Positions 17,111 to 25,526 of a DNA stretch of 64,000 bases are shown here, one piece after another. The DNA lies in assembly GCF_000280495.2 (NCBI RefSeq), contig NZ_CP018016.1:868001-932000 (forward strand), written 5' to 3'. The position numbers and the translations under genes were made by a program. Below the pieces are notes generated by a model. It searched no databases and was not told the DNA's origin. It saw only the letters and a list, made by a program, of their open reading frames with translations. Origin of the DNA: Kosakonia radicincitans DSM 16656. GTDB lineage: Bacteria > Pseudomonadota > Gammaproteobacteria > Enterobacterales > Enterobacteriaceae. The first letter of the stretch is position 1. Every line of letters starts with the position of its first letter.

Positions 17111-18004
17111 ATGATTTCTGAAAATCCTAAAGTGGCCCTCATTGGGCCGGGGGCCATCGGAACGACTGTGGTTGCGGCCCTGCACGAAGTAGGTCGAACT
17201 CCTGTAATTTGTGGACGTACGGCGTATCCTCAGCTCGAATTACGTTTTGACGAGGGGCGCATTATTGTGCCGGGCCCGGTGTTGACCGAGCCTGCCGAAA
17301 TCAAACAGCCGTTTGATCTGGTGTTTGTCGCAGTGAAGACAACGCAACTGGACGCCACCGCGGCCTGGCTGAATGTTTTGTGCGACGAGCATACGGTGGT
17401 TTGCGTGTTACAAAATGGCGTTGAGCAGAAATTACAATTTGCCGCTTATGTTGCAGGTGCGACGATTCTGCCATCAGTGGTATGGTTTCCTGCGCAGCGA
17501 GAACCCGATGCTTCTGTCTGGCTGCGTGCTAAGCCGCGCCTGACATTGCCTGATACGCCAGCGGCCCAACGTGTGGTCGAGGTGTTGCAGGGCACGCGCT
17601 GTGAAGTCGATCTCGCTGCTGATTTCACCTCTATTGCATGGCGCAAGTTGTTGCAGAATGCGGTTGCGGGCTTGATGGTGCTGTCAGGGCGTCGCGCCGG
17701 AATGTTTTCACGCTCCGATATCACAGAGGTGGCATTAGCTTATTTACGCGAATGTCTTGCGGTGGCGCGTGCGGAAGGTGCGGTATTAAGTGATGACGTG
17801 CCGCAGGAGATCGTTGATGTTTTTCATCGTGCACCGGCGGATCTGGGTACCTCTATTCTCGCTGACCGCCAGGCCGGACGAGTGCTTGAGTGGGATATCC
17901 GTAACGGCGTTATACAGCGGTACGGGCGGAAGCAGGGTATTCCAACGCCGTTAAGCGATCTGATTGTGCCGTTGCTTGCGGCGGCCAGCGACGGGCCAGG
18001 TTGA
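17111..18004 (+). CDS. Ketopantoate reductase-family oxidoreductase
   Basis: 297 aa. Rossmann NADP-binding N-terminus with VALIGPGAIGTTV (about 8-20) and a conserved FVAVKTTQLDA segment. The C-terminal helical domain contains WRKLLQNAVAG (the catalytic-type lysine of ApbA/PanE) and the final EWDIRNGVIQRYGRKQGIPTP. The family reduces 2-dehydropantoate to pantoate in CoA synthesis, but many paralogues act on other 2-keto acids, so the exact substrate is open. GGAGGA precedes the ATG. It is first of a tight four-gene run ending with yjdJ. Confidence 0.85.
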   Translation: MISENPKVALIGPGAIGTTVVAALHEVGRTPVICGRTAYPQLELRFDEGRIIVPGPVLTEPAEIKQPFDLVFVAVKTTQLDATAAWLNVLCDEHTVVCVLQNGVEQKLQFAAYVAGATILPSVVWFPAQREPDASVWLRAKPRLTLPDTPAAQRVVEVLQGTRCEVDLAADFTSIAWRKLLQNAVAGLMVLSGRRAGMFSRSDITEVALAYLRECLAVARAEGAVLSDDVPQEIVDVFHRAPADLGTSILADRQAGRVLEWDIRNGVIQRYGRKQGIPTPLSDLIVPLLAAASDGPG

Positions 18005-18034
18005 TAAAAGTCGCGTATATATAAAGGAGAAACG

Positions 18035-18547
18035 ATGGCGCATTCTGCACCAACTCTGCATATCCTGTGCGGCAAAATTGCGTCCGGTAAATCAACGCTT
18101 GCCGCTGGGCTGGCAAAAACACCGGGCACCGTGCTCTTAAGTGAAGATCGCTGGCTGGCGTTGCTGTTTAAGGATGTGATGAGCAGCGTAGGGGACTACG
18201 TTCACTACTCGGAAAAACTCAGGAGCGCTATCGGTCCGCATACCGTTGCACTGCTTAAAGCGGGTGTCAGCGTCGTGCTGGATTTTCCTGCTAATACGCT
18301 TGCCAGTCGCCAGTGGATGATGTCTTTGATTCACACTTCGGGCGCAGCGCATTGCCTGCACTATTTGCCGGTGGCTGACGAGGAGTGCAAAGCGCGATTG
18401 CGGCGGCGGAATGCGGCGGGTAACCATGATTTTGCTGCTTCTGATGCACAGTTTGAAGCGATCACCCGCTACTTTGTTGAGCCGGGTGCTGAAGAAGGAT
18501 TTCATATCTTGCGTCACGATATTCACAATCCCGTAACAAGGTTATGA
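18035..18547 (+). CDS. P-loop ATP-binding protein, AAA_33/zeta-like kinase
   Basis: 170 aa. A P-loop opens the protein (LHILCGKIASGKSTLA, about 9-24), followed by an acidic SEDRW segment. An arginine-rich lid (CKARLRRRNAAGN) lies around residue 117. This is the fold of small nucleoside or aminoglycoside-type kinases and of zeta toxins. No antitoxin partner is visible, so a toxin role is not supported. It follows the oxidoreductase by 30 bp, and its stop overlaps the ATG upstream of yjdI. Confidence 0.7.
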   Translation: MAHSAPTLHILCGKIASGKSTLAAGLAKTPGTVLLSEDRWLALLFKDVMSSVGDYVHYSEKLRSAIGPHTVALLKAGVSVVLDFPANTLASRQWMMSLIHTSGAAHCLHYLPVADEECKARLRRRNAAGNHDFAASDAQFEAITRYFVEPGAEEGFHILRHDIHNPVTRL

Positions 18548-18585
18548 TGTCTTCAACACCCGATAAAAACAGCGGAGGCAATGTC

Positions 18586-18816
18586 GTGGATAAAGATCTA
18601 CTGGACGCGGGTTATCGCGTGTATACCGGTGAAAAAATTGATGTTTACTTCAATACGGCCATTTGTAAGCACTCAGGAAACTGTGTACGCGGTAATGCGA
18701 AGCTTTTTAACCTGAAACGTAAACCGTGGATCATTCCGGACGAAGTGGATGTTGAGACGGTGATCAACGTGATTGATACCTGCCCAAGCGGTGCGCTCAA
18801 ATACCGCCATAACTGA
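18586..18816 (+). CDS. yjdI: YjdI, small iron-sulfur (mono-cluster Fer4) protein
   Basis: 76 aa from a GTG start. The strong ribosome site GGAGG (18574-18578) lies seven bases before this GTG, and the resulting length equals that of E. coli YjdI. A longer frame from 18544 adds 14 unconserved residues. The cysteines C27, C33 and C66 (AICKHSGNC and DTCPSG) form the Fer4_19 pattern for an Fe-S cluster. Function is unknown. It is followed 11 bp later by yjdJ, the same pair as in E. coli. Confidence 0.9.
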   Translation: MDKDLLDAGYRVYTGEKIDVYFNTAICKHSGNCVRGNAKLFNLKRKPWIIPDEVDVETVINVIDTCPSGALKYRHN

Positions 18817-18827
18817 GTGAGAAAAAG

Positions 18828-19100
18828 ATGGAAATACTGGAAGGTCACAACAAATTTTACGTCAACGACGCCCAGGGCGTTCAGGTTGCCGAGATTGTAT
18901 TTGTGCCGACGGGCGAACATCTCAGTATTATTGAACACACTGATGTTGATCCCAGCCTGAAAGGGCAAGGCGTGGGTAAACAGCTTGTGGCGCGCGTGGT
19001 GGAAAAAATGCGGGCCGAGAACCGTAAAATTATTCCGCTGTGCCCGTTTGCCAAACACGAGTTTGATAACACTCGTGAATATGACGATATCCGCGCATAA
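18828..19100 (+). CDS. yjdJ: YjdJ, GNAT-like N-acetyltransferase
   Basis: 90 aa, the length of E. coli YjdJ. It is a minimal GNAT domain of the COG2388 type, with acetyl-CoA-binding loop [13 protein letters not shown] and the following [12 protein letters not shown] segment that contains the conserved cysteine and histidine. The substrate is unknown. It is the last gene of the run, ending at a hairpin shared with the convergent MFS gene. Confidence 0.9.
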   Translation: MEILEGHNKFYVNDAQGVQVAEIVFVPTGEHLSIIEHTDVDPSLKGQGVGKQLVARVVEKMRAENRKIIPLCPFAKHEFDNTREYDDIRA

Positions 19101-19129
19101 AAATGTGCACCGGTGTTAGCCGGTGCACA
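19101..19129 (-). terminator. Hairpin between yjdJ and the MFS gene
   Basis: Perfect 10-bp stem, TGTGCACCGG / CCGGTGCACA, six-base loop (19104-19129). The T-rich side (TTTTTATG) lies on the minus strand, so it ends the MFS transcript best. It may also stop the plus-strand operon. Confidence 0.75.
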
Positions 19130-19139
19130 CCCTTCATCG

Positions 19140-20342
19140 TTACCGTCGGTAGCGAATCAGTACGGCCATTACCAGCACCAGCGCCATAAACGACACACTG
19201 TATAACGCTTGTGCTGCTCCCCATTTTTCGGACAAAAACGCCGCCGTCAGCGTTGCCAGAGCCGCACTCATCGCCTGCCAGCGCCACGCTTTTGCGCTGG
19301 CGGCAGAGACCGACTCTTCCGGGAATGTATGCAACAAACTGAAGGTTCCAAGAGCGAATACGACATTCGACGCCAGATGCGCCAGAAAGATCATCACCAG
19401 CGCAGCAGCCGTCCATGCCGATAATCCCGGCAACAGACAATAGGCGGCAAGAAAAGCCAGCAGGCAACAGAGCAGATAACGATTACTTGCGGCGTACTGT
19501 TCCAGCCGGTTGGCCTTCAGCAGTAGTGGACCGCACAGTTGCCCCAGGCTGCGGGCAAAAATTAGCGGCAGCGCCAGCCCGGCGGCGGTATCTGGCTGAG
19601 TTTGCTGTATCAGCGCGGGCAAGAGTGCCATCGCAGGCGCGCCAACGGCGGCAAGAGCAGGCAACATAAGCAGGCTTCGTTGCTGCAAGGTGGATAACCT
19701 GCTCCAGCTCACTTTGTGACGCATCTCTTCTGCATCCCCCGGGGGCAACCGTAAATAGCGAGAGGTGATGCCTAACAGTGCGATCGCCAACACAAAACTT
19801 GTGGCATCGATGCCGAGCAGGACGAGCGGCGACATTCTGCCGAACAGCAAAACGCCAATCCCGGTTCCGAGCAGAACCTGCGCGGCGAAGATCACGGTCT
19901 CCATGCTGGTCGCCGCGGGCAGTTCCGCAGTACTTAAACCACGTTTGAACACCAGGCTCATGGCGGGCCAGGATAACCCGGCGACAAACGCTTCGATGGA
20001 TTGCAAAGCCAGAAGCGCGGGGATGCTGTGTGCCAGCAGACCGTAAAGTGGTAGCAGTAAACCGGCCAGTCCCGCCAGCTCGCTTAGCAGCAGTAAACGC
20101 AGCGGTGAAACATGGCGGCATAAACGCTCGCCGAGGAGGCTGCCAAAAAAACCAGGCAACGTCGCCAGCATATAGGTGAGCGTGAGTGTCGCTGGAGAGG
20201 CGTGCCAGCGCAGAAGCTGGCCCAGAATAATGGTCTGCGTCAGCCCATTACCGACAGAAGAGAAAATATACGCGCAGCCGAAAAGGCACAGCCAGCGGTG
20301 CTGGCGTAGTGCCTGCACTAATACCATCAATAACGTCTTCAT
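19140..20342 (-). CDS. MFS transporter
   Basis: About 400 aa and 10-12 membrane helices of the Major Facilitator Superfamily. The inter-helix loop GSLLGERLCRHVSPLRLLL matches the family loop after helix 2. The start at 20342 (MKTLLMVLVQ) is chosen because the 16 residues before it do not look like an MFS N-terminus. The upstream ATGs at 20390 and 20381 are alternatives. The substrate is unknown. The layout is that of the DHA3/enterobactin-exporter-like group, but I cannot name it. It stands alone, convergent with yjdJ. Confidence 0.8.
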   Translation of the reverse strand: MKTLLMVLVQALRQHRWLCLFGCAYIFSSVGNGLTQTIILGQLLRWHASPATLTLTYMLATLPGFFGSLLGERLCRHVSPLRLLLLSELAGLAGLLLPLYGLLAHSIPALLALQSIEAFVAGLSWPAMSLVFKRGLSTAELPAATSMETVIFAAQVLLGTGIGVLLFGRMSPLVLLGIDATSFVLAIALLGITSRYLRLPPGDAEEMRHKVSWSRLSTLQQRSLLMLPALAAVGAPAMALLPALIQQTQPDTAAGLALPLIFARSLGQLCGPLLLKANRLEQYAASNRYLLCCLLAFLAAYCLLPGLSAWTAAALVMIFLAHLASNVVFALGTFSLLHTFPEESVSAASAKAWRWQAMSAALATLTAAFLSEKWGAAQALYSVSFMALVLVMAVLIRYRR

Positions 20343-20536
20343 TGTTAACATCTCAGGCAAACAGAACTCTGCGTACAGCATGCGCTGCACGATGAAAAAA
20401 GTGTGTTTACAACGAGATGTCGTTACATTGGCTGGCCGGGTTGGATGTTATTGCTGATAAACGTAGCATCCCGAATGGCGAATGAGAAGGGCAGGTTATT
20501 GTGATGGGGACTTCCCTTTTCCCCTAAGTGCAAACG

Positions 20537-21871
20537 TCAGGCGATAAACAGGCTAAGCAGCAGCACCATGCCTAACCCGACAACCGAGTTAATCAGTTCC
20601 AGCAGCCCCCAGGTTTTAAAGGTATCTTTCATGGAGATGCCAAAGGTTTCTTTAAACAGCAGGAAGCCGCCGTCATACATCAGCGTAATGGTGTTACTGC
20701 CGCAGGCGACAGCCAGGCACATCAACGCCGGGTTTAAATGAAAAGCGCTGACCATCGGCGCGACGATGCCTGCGGAGGTAATCGCCGCAACGGCGCCTTG
20801 CCCGGTCAGAATACGGATGATGGCCGTGATGATCCACGCCACGATAAACGGTGACAGCGGGACGTTACTCATAATGTCCACGATATGATTGCCAACGCCG
20901 GAAACCACAATCACCTGCTTCAGGATCCCTCCGGCGCTAATCACAAACAGGACGTTGGCAATTTTAGCAATCGCATCGCTGACGCAATGGGTTACTCCGT
21001 CCGGCGTCATGCCGCGCTTAATGCCGAGAAACCAGATTGCCGCAAGCGTTGCAAGCAGCATACTGATTTCCGCGCTGCCGAAAAAAACACAGACCTTTAC
21101 CAGCTCCGAGCCAGCGGGCATCAGACCTTTTACCAGCGAGGCCACAATCATCAGTACCGCCGGGATCAGCGGAATCAAAATACTGATGCTAAACGGCGGC
21201 AGATCCTGGGCTGTTTTTTCCTCCACGGGTTTTAGCAGTGAATTTAGCGGGATCGTTTTGATTCCCGGTAAATATTTCGGTAATAAAATACCTGCACAAA
21301 ACAGCGCCGGAATAATGACCAGGATGCCATACAGATAGACCTGCACAATATCGGCATTAAACGCACTGATCAGCGCGACCGGTCCTGGCTGCGGTGGGAA
21401 CAAACTGTGCCCCATGGTTGCGCCGACCACCGTTGGCACAACCAGTTTCATATAGGGAATATGGGCTTTTTTGGCGATGTTTAATACCAGTGGCATGGCA
21501 ATCAGGAAAGCGACTTCATAAAACATGGCGATGCCGAAAATCACGCCAATAAACATCAAACCGACGGTGAGGAAACGTGTGCCGCAGTGCTCAATAACAC
21601 TATCGGCAATCCTCTGGCTGGCACCGGATTCGGTCATAAATTTACCGATAATCGCGCCGAACAAAATAATAAGTGCAAGATGGCCGAGAATACTGCCCAG
21701 ACCGTCCTGAACGACAGACACAATTTTATCGAGTGGAATACCTTCCATGATTGCGACAAATATACCTGCAATCAGTAGCGCGAAAATATTGTGAAATTTG
21801 TATTTCAGGTTCATAAGAACCAGAAGTGCAATACCTACCAGCACCCAGAATAAGGCTAACAGCGGGGACAT
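20537..21871 (-). CDS. gntP: GntP-family sugar-acid permease, probably fructuronate/gluconate
   Basis: 444 aa, with about 12-14 hydrophobic segments. The family marker regions are FPPQPGPVALISAF, the GGGI-type turn (ISAGGILKQVIVVSG), GQGAVAAITSAG and the SNTITLMYDGGFLLFKE segment near the C-terminus. E. coli GntP (447 aa) sits beside uxuA and imports fructuronate and gluconate. Here the gene lies directly downstream of uxuA on the same strand, which strengthens fructuronate as the substrate. A hairpin between the two would reduce its expression relative to uxuA. Confidence 0.85.
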   Translation of the reverse strand: MSPLLALFWVLVGIALLVLMNLKYKFHNIFALLIAGIFVAIMEGIPLDKIVSVVQDGLGSILGHLALIILFGAIIGKFMTESGASQRIADSVIEHCGTRFLTVGLMFIGVIFGIAMFYEVAFLIAMPLVLNIAKKAHIPYMKLVVPTVVGATMGHSLFPPQPGPVALISAFNADIVQVYLYGILVIIPALFCAGILLPKYLPGIKTIPLNSLLKPVEEKTAQDLPPFSISILIPLIPAVLMIVASLVKGLMPAGSELVKVCVFFGSAEISMLLATLAAIWFLGIKRGMTPDGVTHCVSDAIAKIANVLFVISAGGILKQVIVVSGVGNHIVDIMSNVPLSPFIVAWIITAIIRILTGQGAVAAITSAGIVAPMVSAFHLNPALMCLAVACGSNTITLMYDGGFLLFKETFGISMKDTFKTWGLLELINSVVGLGMVLLLSLFIA

Positions 21872-21900
21872 AGAGAATACCTTACGGATTGGCTATCAAG

Positions 21901-21922
21901 AAAAGCCGGTGGAACCACCGGC
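21901..21922 (-). terminator. Hairpin between uxuA and gntP
   Basis: Perfect 8-bp stem, GCCGGTGG / CCACCGGC with a two-base loop (21905-21922), followed on the minus strand by TTTTCTT. It can attenuate transcription into the permease gene. Confidence 0.75.
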
Positions 21923-21932
21923 CCGAATAAAA

Positions 21933-23006
21933 TTAGTTTTGTTTTTCGAGTGCTTCCCAGAGACCGTGTAAATAGGTTACGCCGAGCGCCCGATCGTAAA
22001 GACCGTAGCCTGGCCGACCGGTTTCGCCCCAGATGAAACGCCCGTGATCCGGACGGATGTAACCGTCAAACCCGTTGTCATGCAAGGCTTTCATGACCTC
22101 GTACATATCCAGCGAACCGTAGCGGGATAAGTGCGCGGATTCATAGAAATCTTTATCTTTAATCAGTTTGATATTGCGCACGTGCGCAAAGTGAATACGT
22201 TTTCGGCGTGTAAATTCGGCCAGGATTTGGCACACGTTATTTTCGGGATCCTCGGCAATCGAACCGGTACATAAAGTAATACCGTTGGCTTCAGAATCGA
22301 CTGCATTACAAATCCAGTCGAGATCGTCACGATTTTTAACGATGCGCGGAAGACCAAAAATAGAATACGGCGGATCGTCCGGATGAATCGCCATTTTAAT
22401 ACCGACTTCTTCACAGACCGGAATAACGCGCTCAAGGAAGTAAACCAGGTTTTCACGTAATTTCTGGTCATCAACATCTTTATATTTGGCAAACAGCTCT
22501 TGTACTTTCGCCAGACGTTCTGGTTCCCAACCTGGAAGCGCAAAGCCGTTGGAATTTTCCAGCACCTCTTTAACCACTTCATCCAGCGTTTTATCGATGC
22601 CTTTCTTTTCGAACGCCATCGTCAGCGAGCCGTCCGGCAATACGTAATTCATCTCGGTCTTCATCCAGTCAAAAACCGGCATAAAGTTGTAGCAGATGAC
22701 TTTTATCCCTACTTCTGCAAGGTTGCGGATGGTTTGCTGGTAATTGGCAATCAGCCGATCGCGGCTGGGGAGACCGATCTTAATATCGTCATGAATATTA
22801 ACGCTTTCAATGACTTCCATCTTAAGCCCGGCATCACGGACTTGCCCGGCAAGCGCGTTGATTTTCTCTTTTGGCCATACTTCACCTACCGGCACATCGT
22901 ACAACGCTCCTACTACTCCTTCGACGCCCGGTACCTGGCGGATATATTCCAGTGGGATTTTGTCTTCAACTGGCCCAAACCAGCGCATTGTCATTTGCAT
23001 GCTCAT
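21933..23006 (-). CDS. uxuA: Mannonate dehydratase UxuA
   Basis: Dehydrates D-mannonate to 2-keto-3-deoxygluconate in glucuronate breakdown (cytoplasm). About 357 aa from the ATG at 23006, which follows AGAGGT closely. An ATG seven codons further up lacks a site. It opens MSMQMTMRWFGPVEDKIPLEYIRQ. The metal-site residues lie in MAIHPDDPP, TLCTGS and HFAHVRN, and PDHGR near the C-terminus is the family signature. This is the shorter (about 360 aa) form of the enzyme rather than the 394-aa E. coli type. It is followed by gntP. Confidence 0.93.
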   Translation of the reverse strand: MSMQMTMRWFGPVEDKIPLEYIRQVPGVEGVVGALYDVPVGEVWPKEKINALAGQVRDAGLKMEVIESVNIHDDIKIGLPSRDRLIANYQQTIRNLAEVGIKVICYNFMPVFDWMKTEMNYVLPDGSLTMAFEKKGIDKTLDEVVKEVLENSNGFALPGWEPERLAKVQELFAKYKDVDDQKLRENLVYFLERVIPVCEEVGIKMAIHPDDPPYSIFGLPRIVKNRDDLDWICNAVDSEANGITLCTGSIAEDPENNVCQILAEFTRRKRIHFAHVRNIKLIKDKDFYESAHLSRYGSLDMYEVMKALHDNGFDGYIRPDHGRFIWGETGRPGYGLYDRALGVTYLHGLWEALEKQN

Positions 23007-23036
23007 TGCACCTCTAAAAGAAAACACTCAACTACC

Positions 23037-23046
23037 ATACTAGTAT
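23037..23046. promoter_or_regulatory. Possible operator upstream of uxuA
   Basis: The perfect palindrome ATACTAGTAT lies 31 bp upstream of the uxuA start, in the position expected of a GntR-family (UxuR/ExuR-like) operator. It matches only part of the usual TTGGTATACCAA form, so the assignment is weak. Confidence 0.3.
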
Positions 23047-23386
23047 TTATAGTAACGTTTGCCTGTGCCTGGTTTTGCGATCGGCTTCACACATAAGCCG
23101 TTTGGTTTGCGGTTGCTGGCAAGAGAGTGCCCGATGTGTTTGGTTATGTTGGTGAAAAAGGGCGCTGACAAATTTTTTAAAATTAACGCTTGCGAAATAA
23201 GTGCAGCCATGAGTTAATGCGTCGTCGGTTTGATAAATCATTATCTCCAGTAGTTCACTAAAGTCTTTCTCATCTCTAAGTACCTCCTTGCTACTTCTTT
23301 TTGGGTCTTCGCTTTACACTCTGATAAAAAATAATGTCTCAGACCATTACTGCCGTATTCGGCGAACAAAAAAGAAGGTAACAAGC
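23047..23386 (+). promoter_or_regulatory. uxuA/csp divergent intergenic region with long cold-shock leader
   Basis: 340 bp between uxuA and the csp gene. cspA-family mRNAs have a leader of about 150 nt that acts as a thermosensor, and the spacing here allows one. The T-rich stretch from about 23240 and AAGAAGG shortly before the ATG fit. I could not identify a cold box with confidence. Confidence 0.4.
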
Positions 23387-23599
23387 ATGTCTACTAAAAT
23401 GAACGGTATCGTTAAATGGTTCAACGCTGAGAAAGGCTTCGGTTTCATTACTCCGAAAGATGGCAGCAAAGATGTATTCGTACATTTCTCTGCTATCCAG
23501 AGCAATGCGTACCGTACTCTTGAAGAAAATCAAGAGGTTGAATTTACTATCGAAAACGGCCCGAAAGGTCCGGCTGCGGCCAACGTGGTTCCGCGCTAA
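23387..23599 (+). CDS. CspA-family cold-shock protein
   Basis: 70 aa, an OB-fold RNA chaperone that melts mRNA structure in the cold. RNP1 (KGFGFITP) and RNP2 (VFVHFSAIQ) are intact, and the end GPAAANVV is typical. The ATG at 23387 follows AAGAAGGTAAC. An upstream in-frame start at 23288 would add unrelated residues. Among paralogues it is nearest in wording to the cold-inducible CspA/CspG/CspB group. This agrees with the small gene that follows it, as after cspG and cspB in E. coli. Confidence 0.92.
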   Translation: MSTKMNGIVKWFNAEKGFGFITPKDGSKDVFVHFSAIQSNAYRTLEENQEVEFTIENGPKGPAAANVVPR

Positions 23600-23608
23600 G
23601 GATTTACC

Positions 23609-23797
23609 ATTACGAATCGTATCCATTTTCGCTGCCCGTGCTGCCACGGGTCGCAATACCGAATTTCCAGTTTTGATGTCACTGAGAAAAACCCGGTCGG
23701 TGCTAAATGTATTTTTTGCAAATCTGCAATGAACACATTTGATAATATCGCCGCGTTTTTCCAGGCCGGTTCGAATACTGTCGAATTCCGTAAATAA
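23609..23797 (+). CDS. YmcF/YnfQ-type small cold-shock protein with an ATT start codon
   Basis: 62 codons from ATT at 23609 to TAA at 23797, with AAGGAT six bases before the ATT. No ATG or GTG opens this frame at a sensible place. The only internal ATG is at codon 41. E. coli YmcF and YnfQ, encoded after cspG and a related csp gene, are reported as about 62-aa proteins beginning at AUU, which fits length, start and position here. The product starts MTNRIHFRCPCC and has C9, C11, C12 and then C34-x2-C37 (CIFC), a likely zinc ribbon. It probably shares the csp mRNA and ends at the hairpin 23804-23832. Its function is unknown. Confidence 0.7.
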   Translation: MTNRIHFRCPCCHGSQYRISSFDVTEKNPVGAKCIFCKSAMNTFDNIAAFFQAGSNTVEFRK

Positions 23798-23803
23798 AAA
23801 AAA

Positions 23804-23832
23804 GCAGGTCAGATTTCTGATCTGCTTTTTTT
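23804..23832. terminator. Bidirectional terminator after the csp unit
   Basis: Stem GCAGGTCAGA / TCTGATCTGC with one G-T pair (23804-23825), flanked by a run of A before and seven T after. It ends the csp transcript on the plus strand and the convergent XRE regulator gene on the minus strand. Confidence 0.85.
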
Positions 23833-23840
23833 ATTCTGCA

Positions 23841-24632
23841 TTATTCCGCCATTAACATAATCATTTTGATCGCGCGATTACTGGTTAATTGCCAGGTCAT
23901 CTGCCGGAAATGCAGCTCCCCCTGCTGCGGATGATGAAAAACGCGTTCGCCGCCTTCGCGCACCACCACCTGCTGGCGCGACCAGAAAGTGCGAAACAGT
24001 TCGCTGTCGTTACTCAGACTCTGCACTAAATGATTCAATCCCTGATCGTGCGGATAGTGCATCGCATCGGCACGCAATTCTGCGACAATCCGGCTGGCGC
24101 GCGTCTCCCAGTCAACCACCAGCGTTTGCGCAAGGGGATGACGAAACATAAAACTCATCATATTCGGCTGGGTATCCTTATCCAGCCAGCCGCTAAATAG
24201 CGCTTCAGCGGGCGTATTCCACGCTACCATATTCCAGGTTACATCCAGCAAATAACAGGGGCACTGCACCTGATTCACCGTCGCCAGCACCGATTCTTCC
24301 ACGGTAATGACATGCTCTTCCTGCGGATCGTTTTGCAGCGCCAGGTGGAACAGATACTTCCGCTCCGCCTGCGTCATTTTTAATACGCCAGCAATATTGG
24401 ACAAGGTTTGCGGTGACACGACAATGTCGCGCCCCTGTTCAATCCAGGTATACCAGGTGGTGCTGATACCGCTGAGCTGCGCCACTTCTTCCCGGCGTAA
24501 TCCACGGGTGCGCCGCCGACCTTGCGCCGGCAGGCCAATATCGGCCGGCGCGGTTTTTTCCCGCTGTGCACGTAAAAAGGCGCCGAGAGTTTTTGGCCCG
24601 GCAAAGAGAGTATTTTCCATGGTGGTACTCAT
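23841..24632 (-). CDS. XRE-family regulator with MmyB-like ligand domain
   Basis: About 263 aa. The N-terminal helix-turn-helix is typical of the MmyB-type subfamily: LGAFLRAQREK, then RTRGLRREEVAQLSGISTTWYTWIEQGR. The C-terminal part from about residue 100 (CYLLDVTWNMVAWNTPAEALF...) is a PAS-like MmyB ligand-binding domain. I chose ATG 24632 (MSTTMENTLFAG). 24620 is also possible, and the frame further up is noncoding-like. It is divergent from a methyltransferase gene with about 100 bp between them, which it may regulate. Confidence 0.88.
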   Translation of the reverse strand: MSTTMENTLFAGPKTLGAFLRAQREKTAPADIGLPAQGRRRTRGLRREEVAQLSGISTTWYTWIEQGRDIVVSPQTLSNIAGVLKMTQAERKYLFHLALQNDPQEEHVITVEESVLATVNQVQCPCYLLDVTWNMVAWNTPAEALFSGWLDKDTQPNMMSFMFRHPLAQTLVVDWETRASRIVAELRADAMHYPHDQGLNHLVQSLSNDSELFRTFWSRQQVVVREGGERVFHHPQQGELHFRQMTWQLTSNRAIKMIMLMAE

Positions 24633-24728
24633 TAATACCAGTATAAGTAGCCATATTGTACCCCTATAAAGAGGGTCGTATAGTCGGCAAAGAGCAAATT
24701 TTTGTCGAGCTAAAAAAGGAACAAGAGA

Positions 24729-25490
24729 ATGGCGGTCAATCATCATGAATTAACGAAACAACAGTTTGGCGACCAGGCGCAGGCCTACCTCACCAGCCAG
24801 GTTCACGCGCAGGGCGCAGATTTGGTGCGGCTGGCGGAGTGGCTCAGTGAAAATCCTGCTGCCGCAGTTCTGGATCTGGGCTGCGGTGCCGGGCATGCCA
24901 GTTTTGTCGCGGCTGGCGTCGTCCGTGAAGTGACGGCTTACGATCTGTCAGAAAAAATGCTCGACGTGGTGCGCCAGGCGGCCCGCGATCGTCAACTGAG
25001 CAATATCAACACGGTACATGGCGCGGCGGAACAATTGCCCTTTGCCGATGGCGCGTTTGATGTGGTGATCAGCCGTTACTCTGCTCATCACTGGCATGAT
25101 GTTGCGCTGGCGCTGCGTGAGGTGAAACGTGTGCTGAAGCCTGGTGGTAAATTTATCTTAATGGATATCGCCTCGCCGGGCCGTCCGGTGCTGGATATCT
25201 GGCTGCAAACTATCGAAGTACTGCGCGATCCGTCTCACGTGCGCAACTACTCGGCGGCGGAGTGGCTGCAAATGACGCAGCAGAGCGGGATGACGGTCGA
25301 TAAGCTGTTAACCGATCGCCTGGCGCTGGAATACAACTCATGGGTTGAACGCATGAAAACGCCGGAAGTATTGCGTGCGGCAATTCGCTTTCTGCAACAG
25401 CAAACGTCGGAAGAGGTGAAGCAGCACTTCCTGATCGGCGAAGATGGCTCGTTTACGTCGGACACCATTATGTTCCAGACTCAGGCCTGA
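24729..25490 (+). CDS. SAM-dependent methyltransferase (class I, YafE-like)
   Basis: 253 aa. Motif I is VLDLGCGAGHAS (about 47-58), the acidic residue after strand 2 is in TAYDLSEKML, and motif post-II is FDVVISRYSAHHWHDV, followed by RVLKPGGKFILMD. The layout is that of UbiE/BioC-like enzymes and resembles E. coli YafE. The substrate is unknown. It is divergent from the XRE/MmyB regulator, whose family often controls short-chain dehydrogenase or methyltransferase neighbours. Confidence 0.85.
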   Translation: MAVNHHELTKQQFGDQAQAYLTSQVHAQGADLVRLAEWLSENPAAAVLDLGCGAGHASFVAAGVVREVTAYDLSEKMLDVVRQAARDRQLSNINTVHGAAEQLPFADGAFDVVISRYSAHHWHDVALALREVKRVLKPGGKFILMDIASPGRPVLDIWLQTIEVLRDPSHVRNYSAAEWLQMTQQSGMTVDKLLTDRLALEYNSWVERMKTPEVLRAAIRFLQQQTSEEVKQHFLIGEDGSFTSDTIMFQTQA

Positions 25491-25495
25491 CAATC

Positions 25496-25518
25496 TGCGC
25501 CCACGATAAGTGGGCGCA
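25496..25518. terminator. Hairpin between convergent methyltransferase and hydrolase genes
   Basis: Perfect 9-bp stem, TGCGCCCAC / GTGGGCGCA, five-base loop. The following CACTTTCCTT is a weak T-tract. It probably ends both genes. Confidence 0.6.
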
Positions 25519-25526
25519 CACTTTCC

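Noticed and set aside
18035..18547. Zeta-type toxin of a toxin-antitoxin pair
   Set aside because: The P-loop fits, but no epsilon-like antitoxin is beside it and the neighbours are metabolic or housekeeping genes.
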